A DNA stretch of 6,130 bases from Bdellovibrionaceae bacterium UBA2316 (GTDB lineage: Bacteria; Bdellovibrionota; Bdellovibrionia; Bdellovibrionales; Bdellovibrionaceae): NCBI GenBank assembly GCA_002345205.1, contig DDVI01000079.1, positions 1-6,130 of the forward strand, read 5' to 3'. Shown piece after piece: positions 1 to 6,081 of this stretch. Numbering within the stretch: the stretch's first letter is position 1; each line of letters begins with the position of its first letter. The notes beneath the pieces were generated by a model. The model was not told the DNA's origin, ran no database searches, and worked only from the letters and a program-made list of their open reading frames with translations. The position numbers were made by a program, and so were the translations under genes.

Positions 1-36
1 ACAACAATTTTTAATATCTCAAGAAAAATGAAGTAA
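1..36 (+). pseudogene. Possible out-of-frame upstream piece of the TolC-family gene
   Basis: Read from base 1, this frame gives TTIFNISRKMK and then a TAA at 34-36. The stretch TIFNISRK resembles the conserved turn that opens the helical hairpin of a TolC repeat (E. coli TolC has SIFDMSKW at this place, from memory; the second repeat of this same gene has PIFDGGE). The rest of the channel gene lies in another frame, which is itself closed by a TAA at 12-14. The two pieces therefore cannot be read as one protein without a shift. The match covers only about eight residues and lies at the window edge, so it may be chance. Confidence 0.35.
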
Positions 37-89
37 ATAATTTAAAATCTAATGTTATTTTTAAATCACGCTTTCACTATATTAACCTA

Positions 90-944
90 GTGTTGCTTTT
101 GGAAAAAAGAGCCGTAATTGCAAATTCTTTAAAAGTTGCCCAAAAGCAATTGAAGGATGTTTCGTCCAAACAACGTTTTGGTTCAGGATCAAGGCTTGAC
201 TTATTAACAGCGCAAAAGGAAGTCCATGAATTAGAATCACTCCTAAAAGAAACTTCATTTAACATTGAAGCTGAAAAATCCGAGCTATATAAAGTTTCAT
301 CATCTCAAAAAATAAAGGAAATAAATTTTGAATCTGATCAAAACTATTTAGAAAAACTAGAGTTTATTAAAAACCGTTTCATAAGCTACAAAAGTAGAAA
401 TTATATCACAATTGAGAATGCAAGAATAAAAAGCCTCAAAGACCAATCTGAATCACTTGAAAATCATGCAAGTTCTATTTCAAAACAAAGGTATCCGAAA
501 GTAAATCTTTTTGCCAAAAGCTCTCTTGACTATCCAAACGGACCTGATCTTACTCCGTTTAATCAAAATGCAGTTGGCATAACGCTTTCAATGCCAATAT
601 TTGACGGCGGCGAACTATCTCACAGTGCAGGCGAAAAACAAAATCAAGCCTTGGCATTGAGTCACCAAGTCCTTAACGAAGAAAGAAATTTAAATGAATC
701 TATTCAATTACTACTAAAGAGAATTGATAACTTAACAGAACAAAACGAAATCATTCAGAAGAAGATTATTGAATCAAATGAAATATCAAAACTACTTTAT
801 AAAAGTTATCTGGAGGGCCACACGACTTTTATAGAAGTCGAACGGGCGAATGTAAAAAGTAGAGAAGCACAACTAAATCTAAGCACAAATGTATATCAGA
901 TTACTTTTAACTTAATTCAACTAGCTAACATTGCCGGAGAATAA
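90..944 (+). CDS. TolC-family outer-membrane efflux channel, N-terminally incomplete
   Basis: This encodes the rear part of a TolC-like channel, which forms the outer-membrane and periplasmic exit duct of a tripartite efflux pump. The 284 residues hold the end of the first repeat (RFGSGSRLDLLTAQ at about 29-42), then the second repeat: YPKV at 135-138 leading into the strand region, the PIFDGGE turn at 169-175, long heptad-rich helices, and GHTTFIEVE from 243. The family normally has about 430-480 residues with a signal peptide, so 130 or more residues are missing. GTG at 90 is only the first usable start codon. It has no ribosome binding site, and the open frame continues upstream to a TAA at 12-14 in family-like sequence (VIFKSRFHYINL), so 90 is probably not a true start. 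The stop at 942-944 lies just before the adaptor gene. The family assignment is firm; whether the product is functional is doubtful. Confidence 0.85.
   Translation: MLLLEKRAVIANSLKVAQKQLKDVSSKQRFGSGSRLDLLTAQKEVHELESLLKETSFNIEAEKSELYKVSSSQKIKEINFESDQNYLEKLEFIKNRFISYKSRNYITIENARIKSLKDQSESLENHASSISKQRYPKVNLFAKSSLDYPNGPDLTPFNQNAVGITLSMPIFDGGELSHSAGEKQNQALALSHQVLNEERNLNESIQLLLKRIDNLTEQNEIIQKKIIESNEISKLLYKSYLEGHTTFIEVERANVKSREAQLNLSTNVYQITFNLIQLANIAGE
936..940 (+). promoter_or_regulatory. Ribosome binding site fixing the adaptor start at ATG 946
   Basis: GGAGA ends five bases before ATG 946. A TTG at 931 is in the same frame but would put this site inside the coding sequence and would overlap the TolC gene end. 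ATG 946 also places the Lys-Lys and membrane segment directly at the N-terminus, as expected for an inner-membrane anchor. Confidence 0.7.
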
Positions 945-945
945 A

Positions 946-1677
946 ATGAATTTTAATAAAAAATACTTACTCATAATCCCTGTACTTATTATTTCAGTAG
1001 CGACCATTAAATTTCTAAAGGACAGATTTTCTCCGATGAGATTCTCGGGCACAGTTGAAGCTACTCAAATCGTAATTTCATCGAGACTTAACAGTAACAT
1101 TAAAAGTATTGCGGTAAAGGAGGGCGAATTAGTAAAAAAAGACACGATCCTTATTAATCTAGATTGCGAAGACATAAATGTTACCTTCGCTAGACTTTTT
1201 GATGACTATGATCGTGCTAAAAAACTTTCAACCAGTGGCGCTGGATCAAAAGAATCTTTTGAGAAAGCGAAGTCTTTGTTTAATGAAGTTGAAATAAAAA
1301 AAGGCTGGTGTGAAATTAAATCTCCTTTGGATGGAGTTATCACAAACATCTTTCATGAAATTGGCGAATATGTAACTCCAGGAACAAAATTATTATCAGT
1401 TTTAGATAAGAATAATTATTGGGTCTATTTTTATATTCCTCAAACACTAATAAATAAATTTAACACTGGTGACTCAATAAATTTAATCCTACCTGAAACC
1501 AATGATACTTTCCTAGGAAAGGTAATTAAAATAAATGAAAATGCAGAATTTACACCTAAAAATGTGCAAACTTTCGATGAACGAGCAAGATTAGTCTACG
1601 GCATTAAAGTGAAGGTAGAAAATAAAGAAAATCGTCTTAAACCTGGAATGTCTTTAGACACGGAGATTAAGAGATAA
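946..1677 (+). CDS. HlyD/YbhG-type periplasmic adaptor (membrane-fusion protein)
   Basis: This 243-residue protein is the adaptor linking the ABC-2 transporter in the inner membrane to the TolC channel. Residues 7-24 form a hydrophobic N-terminal anchor after KK, with no lipobox seen. The first lipoyl half follows (FSGTVEATQIVISSRLNSNI, 33-52, and VKEGELVKKDTILINLD, 57-73). A very short helical hairpin spans about 75-121, the second lipoyl half begins CEIKSPLDGVI (122-132), and the beta-barrel carries AEFTPKNVQTFDERARLVYGIKV (200-222), a stretch typical of adaptors beside YbhF-type ATPases. It ends LKPGMSLDTEI. At 243 residues it is shorter than the usual 320-350 because the hairpin is short. 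Cys74 and Cys122 flank the hairpin base. The stop TAA overlaps the next ATG by one base. It is probably cotranslated with the ATPases. Family assignment is confident; the substrate is unknown. Confidence 0.9.
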   Translation: MNFNKKYLLIIPVLIISVATIKFLKDRFSPMRFSGTVEATQIVISSRLNSNIKSIAVKEGELVKKDTILINLDCEDINVTFARLFDDYDRAKKLSTSGAGSKESFEKAKSLFNEVEIKKGWCEIKSPLDGVITNIFHEIGEYVTPGTKLLSVLDKNNYWVYFYIPQTLINKFNTGDSINLILPETNDTFLGKVIKINENAEFTPKNVQTFDERARLVYGIKVKVENKENRLKPGMSLDTEIKR

Positions 1678-2405
1678 TGAATCTTCAAATACGAATTAAC
1701 AAAATTCAAAAACAATTTGGTGATATCAAAGCACTTAATGATATTGAAGATGTTTTTGAGTCTGGAAAACTGCATGGTCTCATCGGCCCAGAGGGCGCAG
1801 GCAAAACCACCTTATTGCGAAATTTAATGGGATTGTTATTGCCAAACTCAGGAAACATTGAATTTTATGAAAATTCAAAAATAGTCTCCTTTGAACATAT
1901 AAAAAATAAAATCTCTTATATGCCGCAAAGACAAAGCTTATACCCTGACTTGTCTATTGAAGAGCATTTACACTTTTTTAAATCACTATATGGTCTTGAT
2001 GAAAAATACTTTGTATTAAAATCACGAGAGCTATTAGAAATCACTCGACTTAAAAAATTTCTAGATCGACCTGCTGGAAAGCTTTCTGGAGGAATGTATA
2101 AAAAATTGGGCCTCATGTTATCCCTCTTACAGTCGCCAAAAGTCCTTCTTTTAGATGAGCCAACCAACGGAGTTGATCCCATCAGCCGACGTGAATTCTG
2201 GGAATTACTTCATCACCTCATATCTGATGAAATCATTATTGTCTATGCAACCTCATATATGGATGAAGCTGAAAGATGTGATATCGTTCATCTCTTGGAT
2301 AGAGGTAGACTCTTTTCAAAAGGAACTCCCGCAAATCTATTAGAGAGCGCCAAGGCTAAGACATTTGACGAATACTACTTAAATCATACCAAGGAAAATG
2401 TATGA
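1677..2405 (+). CDS. ABC transporter ATP-binding protein, YbhF N-half type, with degenerate H-loop
   Basis: This cytoplasmic ATPase of 242 residues energises the ABC-2 permeases encoded downstream. Visible motifs are Walker A GPEGAGKTT (37-45), Q-loop Gln84 (YMPQ), signature LSGGM (136-140), Walker B VLLLDE (156-161) with catalytic Glu161 present, and D-loop GVDP (165-168) followed by ISRREFW. The H-loop reads ATSYMDEAE, so the usual switch His is Ser193. GPxGAGKTT, VDPISRRE and TSYxDEAE recall the N-terminal half of fused YbhF-like proteins (from memory), so this gene is best read as that half standing alone. It starts at ATG in a TAATG overlap with the adaptor, with GGAGA ten bases upstream. 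It ends in an ATGA overlap with the second ATPase gene, which suggests balanced synthesis of a heterodimer. The missing His predicts weak or no hydrolysis at its own ATP site. Confidence 0.93.
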   Translation: MNLQIRINKIQKQFGDIKALNDIEDVFESGKLHGLIGPEGAGKTTLLRNLMGLLLPNSGNIEFYENSKIVSFEHIKNKISYMPQRQSLYPDLSIEEHLHFFKSLYGLDEKYFVLKSRELLEITRLKKFLDRPAGKLSGGMYKKLGLMLSLLQSPKVLLLDEPTNGVDPISRREFWELLHHLISDEIIIVYATSYMDEAERCDIVHLLDRGRLFSKGTPANLLESAKAKTFDEYYLNHTKENV

Positions 2406-3319
2406 AAAGCGAAAACTCCGTCGTCGTTAGTAATTTAAGTGTGAAATTTGGTGATTTCTATGCAGTTAAGAACATTTCATTTCAAGTTAAGAAAGGTGAA
2501 ATTTTCGGATTCTTAGGCGCAAACGGAGCTGGTAAAACTACGACAATCAAGGTTCTTTGTGGAGTTCAACATCCAACGACTGGTGATGTAAGCGTTAATA
2601 ATGAGACGTACAAAAACATTGGTGCATTAAAAAAGCAAATTGGCTACATGTCGCAAAAGTTCACTTTATATGATGATTTAACTGTATATGAAAATCTTTC
2701 TTTCAATTCTAGCCTGAGAAAACTTGAGAGATATTTCTTTCAAAAAAGAATCAAAGAACTTTTAGATTTTATTGGATTCGACTATGCCTTGGATACTCTG
2801 GTTTCAAGTCTTCCCGGAGGAATAAAGCAACAAGTTTCATTAGTCGTTTCAATGCTTCATGATCCTGAAGTAATCTTTCTAGATGAACCTACAGCTGGAG
2901 TTACTCCTTTTTACAGAAATAAGTTTTGGGAACTCATCCGTATGCTTTCTAAAAAAGGGAAAACCGTTTTTGTTACGACTCACTATATGGATGAAGCTGA
3001 ATACTGTGATCGCATTGCGCTAATGAGAACTGGCGAAATGATAGCACTTGATTCGCCCGTAAATCTAAAAAAAAATGTTTTCCCAGAACCTCTTCTTGAA
3101 ATCACAAAACTAAATGCTTCAAATAATAGTATTGATATACTAAAAAATGATGAAAACATAATCAGCTTACTGCCTTTCGGATCACGTTATCATTTGATTC
3201 TAAAAAATAAAAATTCATTAGAGCCATTTTTAAAGAAATATGCAGGCTCTTTTTTTATAAAGGAAATCGAACCCAATTTAGAAGATGTCTTTGTCAGATT
3301 AGTTGAAGGAGACAGATAA
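2402..3319 (+). CDS. ABC transporter ATP-binding protein, YbhF C-half type, with degenerate signature
   Basis: This is the second ATPase of the pump, 305 residues and cytoplasmic. Motifs are Walker A GANGAGKTTT (39-48), Q-loop Gln85 (YMSQ), signature LPGGI (137-141, consensus LSGGQ), Walker B VIFLDE (157-162) with Glu162, D-loop GVTP (166-169, consensus GVDP), and a normal H-loop His194 in TTHYMDEAEYCD. Residues from about 220 form a C-terminal extension ending EPNLEDVFVRLVEG, the usual end of ABC-2 drug-exporter ATPases. ATG 2402 overlaps the preceding stop in ATGA, and AAGGA lies six bases upstream. It differs from its neighbour in both signature and switch motifs, so the two are not interchangeable copies. 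Its Walker A and His, paired with the LSGGM of the first ATPase, would make the one fully consensus ATP site. Confidence 0.93.
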   Translation: MKSENSVVVSNLSVKFGDFYAVKNISFQVKKGEIFGFLGANGAGKTTTIKVLCGVQHPTTGDVSVNNETYKNIGALKKQIGYMSQKFTLYDDLTVYENLSFNSSLRKLERYFFQKRIKELLDFIGFDYALDTLVSSLPGGIKQQVSLVVSMLHDPEVIFLDEPTAGVTPFYRNKFWELIRMLSKKGKTVFVTTHYMDEAEYCDRIALMRTGEMIALDSPVNLKKNVFPEPLLEITKLNASNNSIDILKNDENIISLLPFGSRYHLILKNKNSLEPFLKKYAGSFFIKEIEPNLEDVFVRLVEGDR

Positions 3320-4437
3320 TGAGAAATGAATCTATCGAAAGAATTATATCTATCGCCCAAAAAGAGAAATTTCATATCTTAAGAGATCCCTATGCATTAG
3401 CAATAGCCATTGTCGTACCACTTTTCATCGTATTAGTATTCGGCTTTGTAATCGACTTCGATGTAAAAGATATTCCGATTGCCTATCAGGATCAAAGTCA
3501 ATCAACTCAATCACGAGACTTTCTGCAAAAGCTTGAGAATTCTGGATACTTTAAAATCAAAGAAAAACTTTATAGCACTGAAGATGCTTTTAAAGAAATT
3601 GAAAATGGTAATGTAAAAGCATTTGTACAGATACCACCTGATTTTGAAAAAGATATTATTTCAAAAAAACCATCTCAAGTTCAGGTTCTTCTTGACGGAG
3701 CTGATAACTCTACAGCTGGAGTTATTATGGGATATCTTGCTAAGTTTACATCCTTTGTTAATGTGGATTACTTTGGAGTAAAGCAAAATTTTCAAGTTAA
3801 TGAACAATTTTACTACAATCCACAACTACTAAGTTCTTGGTTTGTAGTTCCTGGCCTTACAGCTATAATCTTGGCCCTCATTTCGATCTTACTAACAGCT
3901 CTTACTGTCGCAAAAGAGTGGGAAAATGGTTCAATGGAGCTGTTGCTTTCTACACCTGTAAAACCCATTGAAATCATTCTAGGAAAAATGATTCCTTATC
4001 TTTTTATTGGAATCATGGCACTCGTATTGGTCTTGATAGTTTCTTTTATGGTTTTTGAAATTCCATTTAAGGGAAGCCTAATAACATTTATTATCACAAG
4101 CATTGTTTTTCTAGTAAGCTGCCTTGCTCAGGGAATTCTTATATCAATTTTAGCCAAGAACCAACAACTCGCGATGCAAATCTCAATGATCACTGGTTTG
4201 CTTCCATCGCTTTTGCTTTCAGGTTTCATTTTTCCAATCGAAAATATGCCTACTTTTTTTCAAATGCTAACCTCTATTCTTCCTGCTCGATGGTACATAT
4301 TAATTAGCCGCTCAATATTTCTTAAAGGGGCAGATATAAGTAATATTATTGCTCCATCAATGGCCCTCATTATACTTTCATCAGTTCTTGTTTTGTTAGC
4401 ACTTAAAAACTTTAAGTCAAATCTGGAGAACTCATGA
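3319..4437 (+). CDS. ABC-2 type permease, YbhS-like
   Basis: This inner-membrane subunit of 372 residues is half of the export pore. A short cytoplasmic start carries KEKFHILRDPYAL, the amphipathic Arg-Asp motif of this family. It is followed by membrane segment 1 (about 26-45) and a large periplasmic domain (about 46-173). Five further hydrophobic segments lie at roughly 175-198, 223-245, 251-275, 283-305 and 348-367. After segment 2 comes KEWENGSMELLLSTPVKP, the cytoplasmic E-x-G-(S/T)-x-E coupling motif. FIFPIENMP and PARWYILISRSIFLKG are the conserved re-entrant and post-helix motifs. ATG 3319 overlaps the ATPase stop by one base (TAATG) behind AAGGAGA at 3306-3312, the best ribosome binding site in the cluster. 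It ends in an ATGA overlap with the next permease. It probably pairs with that permease as a heterodimer. Confidence 0.92.
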   Translation: MRNESIERIISIAQKEKFHILRDPYALAIAIVVPLFIVLVFGFVIDFDVKDIPIAYQDQSQSTQSRDFLQKLENSGYFKIKEKLYSTEDAFKEIENGNVKAFVQIPPDFEKDIISKKPSQVQVLLDGADNSTAGVIMGYLAKFTSFVNVDYFGVKQNFQVNEQFYYNPQLLSSWFVVPGLTAIILALISILLTALTVAKEWENGSMELLLSTPVKPIEIILGKMIPYLFIGIMALVLVLIVSFMVFEIPFKGSLITFIITSIVFLVSCLAQGILISILAKNQQLAMQISMITGLLPSLLLSGFIFPIENMPTFFQMLTSILPARWYILISRSIFLKGADISNIIAPSMALIILSSVLVLLALKNFKSNLENS

Positions 4438-5540
4438 ATAATTTATATAAATCTCTATTTACTATTCGTGGTTTTATCAAGAAGGAATTTTCACAAATTC
4501 TTCGCGATACAAAAATGAGAATTGTGCTCTTTATACTTCCAGTAGTTCAAATGGTTGTTTTTGCCGTCGCGATATCAACTGAGGTTAAAAACATAAAAAT
4601 TGGATTCCAATACTCTGTTTCAGATGCAGAGTTTATTCAAGTGATAGATCATATTGAAAAAAGTGGGTGGTTTAACATTGTACCCTTGAAGCATGGTGAT
4701 GATATTTCTATAAAAATGAAAAATGGAGAACTAGACGCTGTTCTTTTTGCTCCATTGGACAAAACAGCTAAGGACCAGGAAAGAAGTAAAAAAGGATACC
4801 AACTCATTGTTGATGGAACCAATTTAATTCGAGCACAATCAGTTGAAAGATATGTTAATACTATTCTATCTACTAAAATTATGGGCCTAGTGACACCACC
4901 TCTTTCTTTAAATATTAGAACTTTATACAATCCAGAGATGCGAAGTCCTTATTTTTTAATTCCTGGTACAATGGCAATGATTGTAGGATTGATAACTGTA
5001 CTTCTAACGAGCATGTCGCTCTCTCGAGAAAAAGAAATGGGAACTCTTGAGATGATCCTGGTTTCACCTATAAGCAGTATTGAATTGATCTTAGGAAAAA
5101 CAATCCCATTTCTTATTTTAGGAATAATCAATGCCATTACAATTTTGTTTTTTGCAATAGTAGTGTTTCGAGTTCCGATGAATGGTAGTTATTTTTTACT
5201 TGGCCTTTCCGTTTTTGCATTTGTATTTTCGACAGTAAATGTTGGTACATTTATTTCCACTTTTGCAAAAAACCAACAGCAGGCAATGCTCGGTGGATTT
5301 ATTTTTCTTTTTGTTGCTAACTTATTAGCTGGGATTATGTTTCCAATAGATAATATGCCAACAATTATGAAATGGTTGGTTAATATAAACCCCTTAAAAT
5401 TCTATGTCGAAATTTTGCGAGGCTTAATGCTAAAAGATGCATCTTCTTATTTCATCATCCAGAATATTTTAGCACTATTTGCGATTGGATTTGGATTTGC
5501 CTATTTAAGCTATAAAAGAATGCAGGAGTATTTATCTTAG
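4434..5540 (+). CDS. ABC-2 type permease, YbhR-like
   Basis: This is the second pore subunit, 368 residues, with the same plan as its neighbour. Amphipathic FIKKEFSQILRDTKMR precedes membrane segment 1 (about 29-48), and a periplasmic domain follows to about residue 172. Segment 2 starts in YFLIPGTMAMIVGL, and the coupling motif SREKEMGTLEMILVSP comes next. Four more segments follow, with FAKNQQQAM, IMFPIDNMP and PLKFYVEILRGLMLKD as family landmarks. Its sequence differs enough from the first permease to make them paralogues with separate roles. ATG 4434 overlaps the previous stop (ATGA), with GGAG five bases upstream. It is the last gene of the cluster. It stops at TAG 5538-5540, 50 bases from the end of the convergent gene, and I see no strong plus-strand terminator there. 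Confidence 0.92.
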   Translation: MNNLYKSLFTIRGFIKKEFSQILRDTKMRIVLFILPVVQMVVFAVAISTEVKNIKIGFQYSVSDAEFIQVIDHIEKSGWFNIVPLKHGDDISIKMKNGELDAVLFAPLDKTAKDQERSKKGYQLIVDGTNLIRAQSVERYVNTILSTKIMGLVTPPLSLNIRTLYNPEMRSPYFLIPGTMAMIVGLITVLLTSMSLSREKEMGTLEMILVSPISSIELILGKTIPFLILGIINAITILFFAIVVFRVPMNGSYFLLGLSVFAFVFSTVNVGTFISTFAKNQQQAMLGGFIFLFVANLLAGIMFPIDNMPTIMKWLVNINPLKFYVEILRGLMLKDASSYFIIQNILALFAIGFGFAYLSYKRMQEYLS

Positions 5541-5582
5541 ATATTCTAATGCAAAGTTAAAATAAGCATGTAAAATATAAAC

Positions 5583-5607
5583 TTACAGAACTATATATCT
5601 TCAGTAA
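5583..5607 (-). terminator. Weak candidate terminator of the minus-strand gene
   Basis: On the minus strand a short imperfect stem (TTAC/GTAA, one T-T mismatch, then GAA/TTC) encloses a nine-base loop and is followed by T-rich GTTTATATTTTA. The stop codon of the gene lies at the loop edge. The stem is short and AT-rich, so this is a weak call. Confidence 0.2.
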
Positions 5608-5932
5608 AACGCCAATCATATCCATAGGCTTTTTTTCGGAATCCATATCCAGTAGTGCAATGCTTGCGAAGACAAACACTACTTATCGAAGAGGCGCAAT
5701 TTGTATTCTTTGCGATACCTGAATCAACCAACCATCTTGCTGCCTCATGAATACTTGAAAACTCTCTAATTATTTTGCCCGAGATGGATCGCTTACGTTT
5801 AGTATTAGATATCCAAGTGCCAACTGTGCTTTTTGGAATACTATGCTTTTCAGCTACTAATGATAGGTTCCCAGTATCTGAAACCTCTTTTATAATTTGT
5901 TGTTTTTGTGACTCTGTGTATACTTTGCTCAT
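5591..5932 (-). CDS. Small DNA-binding protein: transposase-like HTH plus NUMOD1-like domain
   Basis: This protein of 113 residues has two recognisable parts. Residues 5-45 (YTESQKQQIIKEV, NLSLVAEKHSIPKSTVGTWI) look like the helix-turn-helix found at the start of IS3-type transposases and Psq-like regulators. Residues 53-109 (KIIREFSSIHEAARWLVDSG, then SSISSVC, ending AYGYDWRF) resemble NUMOD1, a DNA-binding module usually attached to homing endonucleases; the F-S-S-I-x-E-A-A and G-Y-x-W-R landmarks are both visible. No GIY-YIG, HNH or transposase catalytic part is present, and the stop falls right after the module, so the protein looks complete as a binder. ATG 5932 has AAAGG nine bases upstream and a promoter candidate beyond. 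It is convergent with the efflux cluster, and nothing links the two. It could be a regulator, a remnant of a mobile endonuclease, or a homing-associated factor. Domain calls are by eye. Confidence 0.75.
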   Translation of the reverse strand: MSKVYTESQKQQIIKEVSDTGNLSLVAEKHSIPKSTVGTWISNTKRKRSISGKIIREFSSIHEAARWLVDSGIAKNTNCASSISSVCLRKHCTTGYGFRKKAYGYDWRFTEDI

Positions 5933-5941
5933 TATTTTTTA

Positions 5942-5949
5942 CCTTTCCC
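5942..5949 (-). promoter_or_regulatory. Ribosome binding site of the HTH/NUMOD1-like gene
   Basis: The minus strand reads GGGAAAGG, ending nine bases before ATG 5932. This is a reasonable purine-rich site and supports that start over alternatives. Confidence 0.5.
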
Positions 5950-5951
5950 TT

Positions 5952-5980
5952 TATATATGCGTTCGAGCTAAATCTGTCCA
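5952..5980 (-). promoter_or_regulatory. Sigma-70-like promoter for the HTH/NUMOD1-like gene
   Basis: On the minus strand TGGACA (5980-5975, five of six to TTGACA) is followed after exactly 17 bases by TATATA (5957-5952), a fair -10 box. Transcription would begin near 5945, giving a very short leader that starts close to the ribosome binding site. A small dyad, CTGT-CC-ACAG at 5974-5983, covers the -35 box and could be an operator. AT-rich DNA yields such matches by chance, so confidence is moderate. Confidence 0.45.
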
Positions 5981-6060
5981 CAGTATATAGGGGGTTAAAA
6001 AGAAGCATTACTACTCTGACAAAAAAAAGAGACATACAATTAAAGTCCAGATCGTCATTA

Positions 6061-6081
6061 AAGGTCGATCGATAAGGTCGA
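6061..6081 (+). repeat. Short direct repeat AAGGTCGA, 13-bp period
   Basis: AAGGTCGA occurs at 6061-6068 and again at 6074-6081, with the palindrome TCGATCGA (6065-6072) across the first copy and the spacer. It lies in the non-coding right end, with no clear gene on either side of it in the window. It might be a paired protein-binding site, but two eight-base copies are weak evidence. Confidence 0.35.

Noticed and set aside
22..36. Programmed -1 ribosomal frameshift rescuing the TolC gene
   Set aside because: The A-AAA-ATG site is not a standard slippery heptamer, I see no stimulatory stem, and motif spacing would still be about 14 residues short.
931..945. TTG 931 as the start of the adaptor, adding five residues
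   Set aside because: It would overlap the TolC gene end and place the ribosome binding site inside the gene; ATG 946 has GGAGA five bases upstream.
5553..5584. AAAGTT/AACTT inverted arms after the last permease as a plus-strand terminator
   Set aside because: A five-base AT-rich stem with a loop of about 20 bases and no T-run is not convincing.
5850..6035. Longer minus-strand frame across the promoter region of the HTH gene
   Set aside because: It overlaps the recognised gene in another frame, has no family-like sequence and covers the promoter and ribosome binding site.
6016..6040. Plus-strand promoter CTGACA ... TACAAT
   Set aside because: The spacing between the two boxes is only 13 bases, too short for a sigma-70 promoter.
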